Origin: Paludibacterium paludis
Lineage (GTDB): Bacteria > Pseudomonadota > Gammaproteobacteria > Burkholderiales > Chromobacteriaceae
Direction of reading: 5' to 3'
DNA length: 64,000 bases
Assembly: GCF_018802605.1 (NCBI RefSeq)
Contig: NZ_CP069161.1
Span: 2,108,001 to 2,172,000 of the forward strand
Below are positions 7,078-16,577 of the stretch, piece after piece. The first letter of the stretch is position 1. Each line of letters starts with the position of its first letter. Below the pieces are notes generated by a model. The model saw only the letters and a list, made by a program, of their open reading frames with translations. It did not search any database and was not told where the DNA came from. The translations under genes and the position numbers were made by a program.

Positions 7078-10000
7078 ATGTGCCGAGCTACCATGAACCA
7101 TATTTACCGGCTGATCTGGAGCGCCCAAACGGGCACATGGATCGCTGTCGCGGAAATCTGCCCGTCCAGAGGCAAGCGTTCGCTGCTCGTTCCTGCGCTC
7201 GCATTTGTTCTGGGCGGAGCGGCCGGTAGCGGGGCGAATGCAGAGGGCTTGCCGACCGGTGGTCAGATCGCGGCGGGAAATGGCATGATCAGCCAGTCCG
7301 GTTCGACGATGACTATCCATCAAGGATCGCCAAAACTTGCTATCGACTGGCAGGATTTCAGTATCGGCCAAGGGCATTCCGTCAATTTCGTGCAGCCTTC
7401 GGGATCGGCTGTGGCGCTCAACCGGGTGACGGGATCCAACGTCTCGAAGATTCAGGGCGCGCTTAACGCCAATGGCCAGATATTTCTGGTCAATCCCAAT
7501 GGGATATTGTTCACTCCCTCCGCGCAAGTCAATACGGGCGGCCTGGTTGCCTCGACCCTGGGGATCAGTAACGAGGATTTCCTTTCCGGTCGTTACGAGT
7601 TTTCCGGGAACAGCAGCAATGCTGTCGTCAATCAGGGCAATATCACGGTGCGCAATGGCGGAAACCTGGCCCTGATCGCGGCCAGAGTCAGCAACAGTGG
7701 TACGCTGACGGCCGATCAGGGGTCGGTGACGCTCGGTGCGGGCAGCAAGGTGCTGCTCGATATGGGCGGCCCTGTCAAACTTGTCATCGAGCAAGGGGCG
7801 ATCGATGCCCTGATCGATAATGGCGGCGCCATCCGTGCCGAGGGCGGAACCGTGCTGTTGAGCGCCAGGGCGGCTGGCGAACTCATGCAAACGGTGATTA
7901 ACAATTCCGGTGTCATTGAGGCGAAGACCCTTGCCGATGGCAGCCAGGGCCAGATCGCCTTGCTTGGCGACATGTCGCATGGCCGGATCGCCGTGGGGGG
8001 GAGTCTGGACGCCAGCGCCAGGAACGGGGGGGATGGCGGCCATATCGAAACCTCGGGCGCCGAGGTGAATACATTGCCCGGACTCTCGGTCAATGCCGGG
8101 TCGGCGTTGGGGCGTGGCGGGGAATGGCTGGTCGATCCTTACAATTACACGATCGATGCCACGGCGGCCGGCAATATCGTGTCGGCCCTTAACCTGGGAA
8201 CCAGCGTCACGATCACGACGCAGAGCGCCAGCGCGAGCTATGGCGGCACCGTCTCCGGCGTCGGCGATATCACGCTTTCCAGTCCCATCGCCAAAAACTC
8301 CGGCGGCAATGCGACGCTGACCCTGCAGGCGGATCATAGCATTTTTGCCAACAGCGATATTACGTCGACCAGTGGCAAACTGAATATCGTTCTGAGTGCC
8401 GCGAACGCCAGCGGCGCCACCAGCGGAGGTGTCAATCTCAATGCCAACCTGAACTCCAACGGCGGCAATATACTGATCGGCGGAGGGACCGGAACGGTCT
8501 CCAACGGTATCGGGTACGCGCTCATTCTCGATACCAGCAGCCCGGCCGTTGTCATTCAACAAGGCAAGTCCATTTCGTCCGGCGGCGGCTCCATTACCGT
8601 CAACGGCCAGACCAGCAACACAACGAGTTCCTATAGCGGAACGAAAGCAGGGGTGTATGTTCGTGCCAATGCCAGTCTGAATAGCGGTGGCGGCAATATG
8701 TATCTGAGCGGGATCAGCACTGGCGATACGAAGGAATTCGGCTTCGCCGTCGAAGGCGGATCCGGCACGGTGACCACCTTTACGACGGGAAGCTCATCGG
8801 GACTTATCACCGTGGACGCGTGGAACACGCTCAACACCAACGGCGCTCTTGGGTTGTTGAATAACGGTAACCAGACTCAGGTGCTGTTCACGGCGCCTTC
8901 GGTTGCCGGTTTACTGTTCAAGATCAACGGTTCGTCTCAATTGACAACATTCACGATCCGGACACCCTGCTCGTCAGCCTATCCGAACTGCGGCACGCTG
9001 GTTGTTCCCGGTTCGAACGGCAGCTATCTTGAAGGCTCCTACCAAGTGGTGGACATGGCGACCAATGCCATGTATGTGTTCACCGGTAACGGCTCCAAAA
9101 CCTACGATGGAACGACGACGGCCACGGGTCTGAGCCTGACGACCACCGGGGCGCCGGCGGGGTTTTCCACCAGCGGTCTGACATTCACGACATCCAGCAA
9201 GAATGCCGGCAGCTATGCCACGCTTACCGGTGGCAACACCAATCCCGGTAATTACACCTCGGGCGGCGTGACCTATGCGATCGGCTACTTCAACGGCACC
9301 TATACCATCAATCCGAAAACGCTGACGCCGGTGGCGAGTAATAAGGTCTATGACGGTACGACGAATGCGGCGATCGGCGCTACGGGGATTGTTGGTGGGG
9401 ATAGCGTACAGTTCTCCTACTCCTCCGGCGCATTCTCCAGCAAGAATGCCGGGACCTGGGCCGTGACCGCCTCCGGCATTGCCTTGACGGGTGTCGATGC
9501 CGCCAACTATACGCTGGGCGCCAATACGTCCGTCAGCGCCACCGCGACGATCAGCGCACGCTCGGTGAATCTGACCGGCAGCCGGGTTTACGATGGCACC
9601 ACGGCGGTGGCGGCAGGGATTTTCACGCTGGGCAACTTGGTGGCGGGCGAAAACCTGACGCTGAGCGGCAGCGGCAGTGTGGCCGGCAAGAATGTGGCGA
9701 ACGGCGCGAGCGTGACGGCCGGAACATTGGCGCTGGGCAATGGCGGTAATGGTCTGGCTTCGAATTACACCCTGAGCGGCGGCACGCTGAGCGCGTCGAT
9801 CACACCGGCGACGCTGACCGTCTCGGGCTTGTCGGCGCAAAACAAGGTCTATGACGGCACCACAACGGCGAGCCTGACGGGGAGCGCCGCATTGGCCGGG
9901 GTGATCGGTAGCGACGCGGTGACGCTTAGCGGCAATCCGGGCTCTGGCGGGCTGTTCGCCGATGCCAATGCCGGCGCCGGCAAAATGGTGACGGTGGCAA

Positions 10001-12555
10001 CCGGAGGGGTGGGGCTGGCCGGCGCCGATGCCGGTAATTATCAACTGGGCGGATTCTCGGTGCCGCTGACCGCGACGATCAGCGCACGATCAGTGAATCT
10101 GACCGGCAGCCGGGTTTACGATGGCACCACGGCGGTGGCGGCAGGGATTTTCACGCTGGGCAACTTGGTGGCGGGCGAAAGCCTGACGCTGAGCGGCAGT
10201 GGCAGTGTGGCCGGCAAGAATGTGGCGAACGGCGCGAGCGTGACGGCCGGAACATTGGCGCTGGGCAATGGCGGTAATGGTCTGGCTTCGAATTACACCC
10301 TGAGCGGCGGCACGCTGAGCGCGTCGATCACACCGACGACGCTGACCCTCTCGGGCTTGTCGGCGCAAAACAAGGTCTATGACGGCACCACAACGGCGAG
10401 CCTGACGGGGAGCGCCGCGTTGGCCGGGGTGATCGGTGGCGACACGGTGACGCTGGGCGGCAGCTTGTCGGGCGCCAGTTTCGCCGACAAGAATGCCGGC
10501 AATGGCAAAACCGTGACCGCTTCGCTGAGTGGATTGAATCTGGGCGGCGCGGATGCCGGGAACTACCAGATCGGTGGCTTGAATGGCGGCTTGAGCGCCA
10601 ATATCACCAAAGCGACCCTGACGGTTTCGGGCTTGTCGGCGCAAAACAAGGTCTATGACGGCACCACAACGGCGAGCCTGACGGGGAGCGCCGCGTTGGC
10701 CGGGGTGATCGGTGGCGACACGGTGACGCTGGGCGGCAGCTTGTCGGGCGCCAGTTTCGCCGACAAGAATGCCGGCAATGGCAAAACCGTGACCGCTTCG
10801 CTGAGTGGATTGAATCTGGGCGGCGCGGATGCCGGGAACTACCAGATCGGTGGCTTGAATGGCGGCTTGAGCGCCAATATCACCAAAGCGACCCTGACGG
10901 TTTTGGGCTTGTCGGCGCAAAACAAGGTCTATGACGGCACCACAACGGCGAGCCTGACGGGGAGCGCCGCGTTGGCCGGGGTGATCGGTGGCGACACGGT
11001 GACGCTGGGCGGCAGCTTGTCGGGCGCCAGTTTCGCCGACAAGAATGCCGGCAATGGCAAAACCGTGACCGCTTCGCTGAGTGGATTGAATCTGGGCGGC
11101 GCGGATGCCGGGAACTACCAGATCGGTGGCTTGAATGGCGGCTTGAGCGCCAATATCACCAAAGCGACCCTGACGGTTTCGGGCTTGTCGGCGCAAAACA
11201 AGGTCTATGACGGCACCACAACGGCGAGCCTGACGGGGAGCGCCGCGTTGGCCGGGGTGATCGGTGGCGACACGGTGACGCTGGGCGGCAGCTTGTCGGG
11301 CGCCAGTTTCGCCGACAAGAATGCCGGCAATGGCAAAACCGTGACCGCTTCGCTGAGTGGATTGAGTCTGGGCGGCGCGGATGCCGGGAACTACCAGATC
11401 GGTGGACTCTCCTCGTCGCTGAGTGCTGATATTGGCAAGGCCGCACTGGTGGTGAGAGCTAACGATGCCAACGTTATTTACAGTGGTAACGCTTACAGTG
11501 GCGGGGCAGGGGTGGTGTACACCGGTTTTGTTGGAGGAGAAGGCGGTAATGTGCTTGGCGGATCGCTCGGCTACTCGGGGTCAAGTCAGCAAGCCGTTAA
11601 CGCCGGATCCTATGGCCTGACCCCGGTCGGGGTGACCAGCGCTAATTATACGATCGCCTTTACCCCCGGTACCTTGACGATTGCGCCGCGCGCCATCACG
11701 GTATCGGCACCAACGCAGCATGTGACTTATGGCCAGACCATTGCCAGCCCCCAATACTCGGTAACAGGGTTGTTGGCCGGTGATAGTTTGTCGGGACATT
11801 TGGTAACCACGGCTAACGCACAGAGCGGCACCGGACATTATTCCGTCTCGTTGGGGTCACTGGGTAATGGCAACTACGCCATCACCCTGTCTGCCGGCGA
11901 TTTGGTCATTGATCCCGCTCCGTTGACTGTCACGGCCAACAGTGTTCAGGCGACAGCCGGCACTCCTTGGCGAGGCGGAGCAGGGGTGAGTTATTCCGGG
12001 TTTGTCAACGGCGAATCGAGTAATGCTCTGTCCGGAACATTGACCTACGGTGGCAGTGCCCAGGGCGCGGTGAGCGCGGGAACCTATAACATCGCGCCTT
12101 CCGGTCTGGCGGCTTCGAATTACACGATCACCTATCGGGATGGCTTGTTGTCGCTGGCCCCCTTGGCCCTTTCGCCGGTGCCCGCTCCGGCTCCGGCTCC
12201 GGCTCCGGCTCCCGCCACGCCTGCGGTGGCCGCCGCTCCGGTCCAACAGGCGGGACAACCCGTAACGCCGATGAGTGTCGCGAAGTCGGCGGCCGCCGAT
12301 CTGCATATCATCGCTCCAGACGGACTGAATTATTTGCCGGTGGGAACCGGCGGCACGAGTTCCCTTAATCTGACGTCGGCCGGAAGCGCTCCGGCATCGT
12401 CGTCGGCCAATGCGGGGGGCGTGGCAGGGCGTAGCGACAGTGCGAACTCTTCTTCCGGAGTCGATGTGAACGCGATTAACGTAAATACAATGACGCTACC
12501 GGGCCAGCTCAATGTATTCGTGATGAATGGAGGAATCAATACCACGGGACGGTAA
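7078..12555 (+). CDS. TpsA: filamentous-haemagglutinin-like exoprotein with YDG and MBG repeats
   Basis: This 1825-residue protein is the secreted partner of a two-partner secretion system. The ATG at 7078 has GGAGG five bases upstream, five codons before the MNHIYRLIW motif of an extended signal peptide region. Signal cleavage should be near ANAEG (about residue 55). The TPS secretion domain follows to about residue 310, with the hallmarks NPNGILF and GQIFLVNPNG. After a beta-helical region there are nine YDG-type repeats (nucleotides about 9090-11450), three MBG-like domains (about 11450-12160), a Pro-Ala linker and a short C-terminal tail ending in LNVFVMNGGINTTGR. Likely roles are adhesion or biofilm matrix. 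The tpsB gene follows after 59 bases. Confidence 0.9.
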   Translation: MCRATMNHIYRLIWSAQTGTWIAVAEICPSRGKRSLLVPALAFVLGGAAGSGANAEGLPTGGQIAAGNGMISQSGSTMTIHQGSPKLAIDWQDFSIGQGHSVNFVQPSGSAVALNRVTGSNVSKIQGALNANGQIFLVNPNGILFTPSAQVNTGGLVASTLGISNEDFLSGRYEFSGNSSNAVVNQGNITVRNGGNLALIAARVSNSGTLTADQGSVTLGAGSKVLLDMGGPVKLVIEQGAIDALIDNGGAIRAEGGTVLLSARAAGELMQTVINNSGVIEAKTLADGSQGQIALLGDMSHGRIAVGGSLDASARNGGDGGHIETSGAEVNTLPGLSVNAGSALGRGGEWLVDPYNYTIDATAAGNIVSALNLGTSVTITTQSASASYGGTVSGVGDITLSSPIAKNSGGNATLTLQADHSIFANSDITSTSGKLNIVLSAANASGATSGGVNLNANLNSNGGNILIGGGTGTVSNGIGYALILDTSSPAVVIQQGKSISSGGGSITVNGQTSNTTSSYSGTKAGVYVRANASLNSGGGNMYLSGISTGDTKEFGFAVEGGSGTVTTFTTGSSSGLITVDAWNTLNTNGALGLLNNGNQTQVLFTAPSVAGLLFKINGSSQLTTFTIRTPCSSAYPNCGTLVVPGSNGSYLEGSYQVVDMATNAMYVFTGNGSKTYDGTTTATGLSLTTTGAPAGFSTSGLTFTTSSKNAGSYATLTGGNTNPGNYTSGGVTYAIGYFNGTYTINPKTLTPVASNKVYDGTTNAAIGATGIVGGDSVQFSYSSGAFSSKNAGTWAVTASGIALTGVDAANYTLGANTSVSATATISARSVNLTGSRVYDGTTAVAAGIFTLGNLVAGENLTLSGSGSVAGKNVANGASVTAGTLALGNGGNGLASNYTLSGGTLSASITPATLTVSGLSAQNKVYDGTTTASLTGSAALAGVIGSDAVTLSGNPGSGGLFADANAGAGKMVTVATGGVGLAGADAGNYQLGGFSVPLTATISARSVNLTGSRVYDGTTAVAAGIFTLGNLVAGESLTLSGSGSVAGKNVANGASVTAGTLALGNGGNGLASNYTLSGGTLSASITPTTLTLSGLSAQNKVYDGTTTASLTGSAALAGVIGGDTVTLGGSLSGASFADKNAGNGKTVTASLSGLNLGGADAGNYQIGGLNGGLSANITKATLTVSGLSAQNKVYDGTTTASLTGSAALAGVIGGDTVTLGGSLSGASFADKNAGNGKTVTASLSGLNLGGADAGNYQIGGLNGGLSANITKATLTVLGLSAQNKVYDGTTTASLTGSAALAGVIGGDTVTLGGSLSGASFADKNAGNGKTVTASLSGLNLGGADAGNYQIGGLNGGLSANITKATLTVSGLSAQNKVYDGTTTASLTGSAALAGVIGGDTVTLGGSLSGASFADKNAGNGKTVTASLSGLSLGGADAGNYQIGGLSSSLSADIGKAALVVRANDANVIYSGNAYSGGAGVVYTGFVGGEGGNVLGGSLGYSGSSQQAVNAGSYGLTPVGVTSANYTIAFTPGTLTIAPRAITVSAPTQHVTYGQTIASPQYSVTGLLAGDSLSGHLVTTANAQSGTGHYSVSLGSLGNGNYAITLSAGDLVIDPAPLTVTANSVQATAGTPWRGGAGVSYSGFVNGESSNALSGTLTYGGSAQGAVSAGTYNIAPSGLAASNYTITYRDGLLSLAPLALSPVPAPAPAPAPAPATPAVAAAPVQQAGQPVTPMSVAKSAAADLHIIAPDGLNYLPVGTGGTSSLNLTSAGSAPASSSANAGGVAGRSDSANSSSGVDVNAINVNTMTLPGQLNVFVMNGGINTTGR
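9543..10598 (+). repeat. 528-bp higher-order repeat within tpsA
   Basis: The segment starting CGCGACGATCAGCGCACG at 9543 recurs at 10071, a spacing of 528 bases. Each unit holds one SRVYDGTTAVA-type and one NKVYDGTTTAS-type YDG module. The first module is nearly identical between the copies; the second differs more (SGNPGSGGLFADANAG against GGSLSGASFADKNAG). This is an older duplication than the 276-bp array that follows. Confidence 0.85.
10369..11400 (+). repeat. four nearly identical 276-bp in-frame tandem repeats in tpsA
   Basis: The motif AACAAGGTCTATGACGGCAC occurs at 10369, 10645, 10921 and 11197, exactly 276 bases apart. Each copy encodes a 92-residue YDG module beginning NKVYDGTTTASLTGSAALAG. 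The copies differ at only a few positions (for example SGL to LGL before copy three, and NLGG to SLGG in copy four), and the last diverges after about 11400. The period is a multiple of three, so copy-number change would lengthen or shorten the stalk without breaking the frame. Confidence 0.95.
12184..12213 (+). repeat. hexanucleotide repeat encoding a Pro-Ala linker
   Basis: Four perfect GCTCCG units in tandem, plus a fifth imperfect one, encode an (AP)n linker between the MBG-like part and the C-terminal tail of TpsA. Slippage would change linker length in frame. Confidence 0.8.
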
Positions 12556-12614
12556 GGGCCGAAGAGGGAGGAAAAGCTGGTCAACAATTTCTGGTGATGA
12601 TGTATAAATAAACC

Positions 12615-14270
12615 ATGGAAAAATACCCACTAATCCTGCCCGGCGCGCTCCGGTCGCTGCTTCTGTTGTCCGGCGCTGTTTATGCGGGCACGCCACCCGA
12701 CGCCGGCAGTGTGCTGCAGGGGCTGTCAGAGCCCCCCGCGCCCCCCGTGGAAAAGCCCGCTTTGAAACTGACTCCGCCGCCGGCCCATTCCGTCGTTGTG
12801 CCGGGGGGGCCGGAGGTGATGTTGAGGTCCGTGACGTTCTCCGGTAACACGGCGTTTGATGCCGCGACCCTGGCGGCGACCCTGGGAACCGTTTCGGGCA
12901 AATTCGATCATGCGGGAATGCGAGCGCTGGCTGAACGCGTTGAACAGTTTTACCGTGAGCGGGGCTATGCCTTCACCCGGGTTTATCTTCCTCCGCAGAC
13001 ACTGGCCGACGGAGTGTTGCGGATAGAGGTGCTTGAAGGACGGTACGGAAAAATCCAGGCCATTGGCGCTCCCGGTCTGGTGTCGGGGAGTCAGCCATTC
13101 ATGAATGCGCTGCGTTCCGGCGAACTGATCGAAAATACGCAGCTCGAACGCGCAATGATGATTCTTGGCGATCAGGCCGGCATCGTGTCGGTTCCATTTA
13201 TCAGCCCGGGCGCCAACGCCGGCGAGGGTGATCTTAGTGTCAGGCTTTCGCGAAGCGCTCGGCTGGAGGGCGATGTCGGACTGGATAATTCTGGCAATCG
13301 CTATACCGGCGAATACCGGTTAAGAGGAGATCTGGATATCAACAGCCCACTTTTCTTCGGTGACAAGCTTTCTCTTGGCGGCATGAAAACGGACAAGCGC
13401 ATGTGGATGGGCTCGGTGACATATGAGCTTCCTCTGGGCGGGGGCGGTTTGCGTGGCCAAGTCGGTTATGCTCGTACCAATTACCAGTTGGGCGCGGATT
13501 ATGCCAGTTTGAAGGCGACGGGGTTTGCCAAAGTGACGACCGCGCGTCTTAGCTACCCATTCATCCGATCGCAGGCCTCGAACTTGATTCTCTTCGGGTC
13601 ATTCCAGCACAAGGCGCTGGAAGATCACTACGGGGCAACGGACACCATCAATGACAAATCAAGCGACAGTTGGCCGTTCGGCGTGCAGTTCGATCACCGC
13701 GACAGATTCGGGGGAGCAGGGTTGTCGTACGGTAGCCTGGTCTGGACGCGGGGCCGTTTGCGGCTTAATGCCGCGCTGTCCGCGACCGACGCCATGACTG
13801 CCCGTACTCAGGGGCATTTCTCGAAGTGGAATCTGGACGTAGTGCGCTTGCAGCAATTACCCGGCCCACTCATGCTGTTCGGACGTTTTTCCGGGCAGTG
13901 GACCAACAAGAATCTCGATTCCTCCGAACGCATGGGCATTGGAGGGGCGGATGCGGTGCGCGCTTATCCACTGGGCGAAGGACTGGGCGACCGGGGATGG
14001 CTGGTGCAGTCGGAACTGCGTTACATACGCGGGATGTTTGCGCCGTTTGTCTTTTATGATGCGGCTCGCACCGAAGAAAATGCCAAGCCCTGGGATGGTG
14101 GTTCTTCCGTTTCGCGTAGTCTGGCCGGCTTCGGCCTGGGGCTGCGCATTGATGGCAAGAGTTGGCGCAGCCAAACAGCCGTGGCGTGGAAATCGAAAGG
14201 CGGCAAGGCGCTGGCAGATGGTGTGACACGTGATCCGCGCGTATGGGTATCGCTGCAGTACAGGTTCTGA
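12615..14270 (+). CDS. TpsB: ShlB/FhaC-type outer-membrane transporter
   Basis: The 551-residue protein belongs to the Omp85 superfamily and exports its TpsA partner across the outer membrane. A signal peptide is followed by a Pro-rich linker (about residues 35-62), a first POTRA domain (VMLRSVTFSGNTAFDAATL, about 68-145), a second POTRA (about 148-210) and a 16-strand beta barrel. The barrel carries the VRGY/F-like lid-loop motif as GGADAVRAYPLGEG and ends in the outer-membrane signal LQYRF with a terminal Phe. No clear Shine-Dalgarno precedes the ATG, so translation may be coupled to tpsA 59 bases upstream. All features expected of a working transporter are present. Confidence 0.92.
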   Translation: MEKYPLILPGALRSLLLLSGAVYAGTPPDAGSVLQGLSEPPAPPVEKPALKLTPPPAHSVVVPGGPEVMLRSVTFSGNTAFDAATLAATLGTVSGKFDHAGMRALAERVEQFYRERGYAFTRVYLPPQTLADGVLRIEVLEGRYGKIQAIGAPGLVSGSQPFMNALRSGELIENTQLERAMMILGDQAGIVSVPFISPGANAGEGDLSVRLSRSARLEGDVGLDNSGNRYTGEYRLRGDLDINSPLFFGDKLSLGGMKTDKRMWMGSVTYELPLGGGGLRGQVGYARTNYQLGADYASLKATGFAKVTTARLSYPFIRSQASNLILFGSFQHKALEDHYGATDTINDKSSDSWPFGVQFDHRDRFGGAGLSYGSLVWTRGRLRLNAALSATDAMTARTQGHFSKWNLDVVRLQQLPGPLMLFGRFSGQWTNKNLDSSERMGIGGADAVRAYPLGEGLGDRGWLVQSELRYIRGMFAPFVFYDAARTEENAKPWDGGSSVSRSLAGFGLGLRIDGKSWRSQTAVAWKSKGGKALADGVTRDPRVWVSLQYRF

Positions 14271-14323
14271 GCGGTGAAGTGGAGGCGGAGAATGGCGTGG
14301 AAAACTGCCAGCACAAGATTTGA

Positions 14324-14339
14324 CATAATATATATTATG
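14324..14339. promoter_or_regulatory. 16-bp perfect AT-rich palindrome
   Basis: CATAATATATATTATG is a perfect inverted repeat overlapping the end of a TTGACA hexamer (14320-14325). It lies between tpsB and the DUF1835 gene. It could be an operator in the promoter of the downstream gene; no regulator can be named. Confidence 0.4.
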
Positions 14340-14433
14340 CGAACCAATGCATCTGATGCCTGCCATTGGTCCTCGTGCCCGAAAGCGGACAACTTTATAC
14401 TGGGTGTTGTTTGCACCTTGTTCCACTTTGCCG

Positions 14434-15234
14434 ATGCCAATTCCCCGTTTTCTGTCCTGTGGCGGCAGCGCCGCAGGTTGCCTCAGGCAACTCAATCGCC
14501 TGCTGGGTGTGGATCATCCCATTATCGAAGTGCCGGATGACTTTCGTTCCGGCCCTCTTGCCGATGCCGATCAACTCTTGCCACGGCAACGGATAGACTG
14601 GTGGCGGCGACTGATGGCGGCTCAGTGGTGGCGAGACGATACGTCATACGAAACAGAGATGCTTCGGCTGTATGTGGAAAACCAACGGCACCTGCTGGCC
14701 GCTCTGGCCGAACCGGAGCCTATCGTTGTCTGGGTCGGCAATAATGCCCACGACAAGTTGATGCTGGCGATGGTTGCCCGGGTCGCGTCGCCGGCCACGC
14801 CTTTGTCGGTGGTCGATATCACCGGACAAGTCGCTTTCCAGTACATGGGGCAGTTCGCGGTCGGCATGTGCCCGCCCGACGCGCTACTGCCCCTGTCCCC
14901 GGCCGCCTTCTCCGGTACCGGGCGAGCGCGACTGGCGAGCCAGTGGGATAACTGGAAAACGCATGGCGAGGGATGGCGGGAAACCGCGGTGGATGGAGGC
15001 GTCGTCGAATACCCGTCGGATCATCTCGATACCCGTTTACTGGCCCGCCTGGCTGAGTCCGGCCCCCAGCCAGTGCTCCGGTTGGTGGGCGATGTGATGG
15101 GCCGGTATCCCGGCATGGTGCCGGACACCTTCCTTTTTTGGCGTCTGGATACCTTACGCTCGAATGGCCAAGTGGTATTCATCCCCGGCACCAGGGACGG
15201 ACGAAAAAGTATCAATGTCGAATTGGCCGGATAG
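14434..15234 (+). CDS. DUF1835 domain protein
   Basis: The 266-residue protein starts with a nucleotide-binding-like strand and turn (PRFLSCGGSAAGCLRQL) as is usual for DUF1835, followed by IVVWVGNNAHDKLMLAMVAR at about residues 98-117 and a C-terminal alpha/beta part with FLFWRLDTLR that may correspond to DUF3658. The function of the family is not known. The start at 14434 is chosen because the family pattern begins there; the frame extends to 14347, but those residues are not family-like and overlap a likely promoter region. No good ribosome site is seen. The gene appears monocistronic. Confidence 0.65.
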   Translation: MPIPRFLSCGGSAAGCLRQLNRLLGVDHPIIEVPDDFRSGPLADADQLLPRQRIDWWRRLMAAQWWRDDTSYETEMLRLYVENQRHLLAALAEPEPIVVWVGNNAHDKLMLAMVARVASPATPLSVVDITGQVAFQYMGQFAVGMCPPDALLPLSPAAFSGTGRARLASQWDNWKTHGEGWRETAVDGGVVEYPSDHLDTRLLARLAESGPQPVLRLVGDVMGRYPGMVPDTFLFWRLDTLRSNGQVVFIPGTRDGRKSINVELAG

Positions 15235-15319
15235 CTTGCCAAGGTTAATTTCAAGCCAGGGGCAATAAATTCTAGCTACAATGATGCCGTTGGTTTTATT
15301 TGTTCGACACGAGCCCGCT

Positions 15320-16114
15320 ATGCCTGTATTGACGCCCATGCGCAAGGCCGAACTTGAAAACGGTTCGACCTCAACCCGCAATTTGTCGGAATGCCTGGCC
15401 ATCGATCAGGCCGAACTGATCCGCCAGGTCTTGCCCGGTCTTGGGCTTGGCGATGACCTCGCCGCCGTGCTCGACGAATACGCCACGGCTTCGGGCAAAG
15501 GAATCAGCCACCAGATATCCGCGATCGGCTGCGCCATCGGCAAGGCACTACACCGGCATGACGAAGTGTCGCGCCAGGCTCGGCAGGAGCGCTTGATCCG
15601 TCATCCGTCGGACACCGTGCGCTCTTGGGCGGCATTCGCGATGACACGAAGCGATCCGGCCATGACGCTGGGGGATCGCCTTGGGGTCGCGAAGACTTTT
15701 GCCGCCGATGAGCACTTCGGTGTTCGGGAGTGGTCATGGCTCGCAGTGCGCCCCTATATCGCCGAGCATATCGGCGAAGCGATCGCATTACTTGAGTCCT
15801 GGACGATGTCACCGGATCCGAACATTCGTCGTTTCGCGGTCGAAAGCACCCGGCCACGCGGGGTGTGGTGCGAACACATTGCCGCGCTGAAAACGGATCC
15901 TGCCATGGGGTTGCCGCTACTCGAACCGCTCAGGGCGGACCCGGCCAGGTATGTTCAGGATTCGGTCGGCAACTGGCTCAACGATGCCAGCAAGACCGCG
16001 CCGGAATGGGTCGACCGGCTTTGCCGGTACTGGGCCGATGCCGGAGCCGGAGAGCCTTCCACGGCCCGTATCGTCACCCGGGCAATCCGCAGCCTGCGAA
16101 AAGGCGGAACCTGA
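15320..16114 (+). CDS. HEAT-repeat DNA-alkylation repair-like protein (AlkD/COG4335-like)
   Basis: The 264-residue all-helical protein has repeated helical pairs typical of HEAT-like DNA alkylation repair enzymes, with IRRFAVESTRPRGVWCEHIA (about 173-192) resembling the conserved core of that group, and WSWLAVRPYIAEH before it. AlkD-type glycosylases remove N3- and N7-alkylpurines. It is a soluble cytosolic protein. The start at 15320 is chosen because the frame upstream (from 15281) crosses the intergenic region and is not conserved-looking. An AlkA-type glycosylase lies about 4 kb downstream. Catalytic activity is uncertain because COG4335 proteins are poorly characterised. Confidence 0.65.
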   Translation: MPVLTPMRKAELENGSTSTRNLSECLAIDQAELIRQVLPGLGLGDDLAAVLDEYATASGKGISHQISAIGCAIGKALHRHDEVSRQARQERLIRHPSDTVRSWAAFAMTRSDPAMTLGDRLGVAKTFAADEHFGVREWSWLAVRPYIAEHIGEAIALLESWTMSPDPNIRRFAVESTRPRGVWCEHIAALKTDPAMGLPLLEPLRADPARYVQDSVGNWLNDASKTAPEWVDRLCRYWADAGAGEPSTARIVTRAIRSLRKGGT

Positions 16115-16160
16115 AATAATACCGGTGCGGAGCGGGTATCTCCGCCCGTTGGGTGCAGGA

Positions 16161-16577
16161 ATGAACGACACTCCGTTAAGGCTGGAAACCATTGAGCAGG
16201 CTGAGAAAGTCCTGAACGAATCGCCGTTTGTCGCTATCTGGAATTACCAGGTGAAGACCGTGTCGCCCGGCATGGTGGAATTGATCCTCCCTGCCCGGCC
16301 CCACTTTTACCGCCCTGGGGGCATCATTCAGGGGGGCTGTCTGATGACTCTGGCCGATACGGCGTTCTGGCTAGCGGCCATGACATCGGTCGGTATCGAT
16401 ACCCCCATCGTGACGCTGGAAATGAAAACGAATTTCCTTTCTTCGGCGAAGTCCGACATCTGTTGCCGTGCCGAAGTCATGAAAAGCGGGCGACGCGTCA
16501 TCTATGGCACCGCTGTCATTAACGATCCGTCCGGCCAGCTCCTGTCCCACCACACCCTGACCTATCTGGTTGTCTGA
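16161..16577 (+). CDS. PaaI-like hotdog-fold thioesterase
   Basis: The 138-residue protein has the hotdog pattern: a beta strand ending at RPHFYRPGG, the central helix motif GGCLMTLADTAFWLAAMT (about residues 55-72) and antiparallel strands including TLEMKTNFLSSAKSD. Such enzymes hydrolyse acyl-CoA thioesters. The Asp in LADTAFW sits where PaaI-type enzymes place a catalytic acid. The ATG at 16161 follows AGGA very closely; a longer open frame exists upstream but it overlaps the preceding gene. The acyl substrate is unknown. Confidence 0.8.
   Translation: MNDTPLRLETIEQAEKVLNESPFVAIWNYQVKTVSPGMVELILPARPHFYRPGGIIQGGCLMTLADTAFWLAAMTSVGIDTPIVTLEMKTNFLSSAKSDICCRAEVMKSGRRVIYGTAVINDPSGQLLSHHTLTYLVV

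Noticed and set aside
8974..11196. Two long repetitive minus-strand frames (QARNRQGRFGDIGAQ-type repeats)
   Set aside because: Their repetition only reflects the YDG repeats of tpsA read on the other strand.
10369..11400. CRISPR-like regular repeat array
   Set aside because: The period is 276 bases, the whole unit is repeated without unique spacers, and it is an open coding frame of YDG modules.
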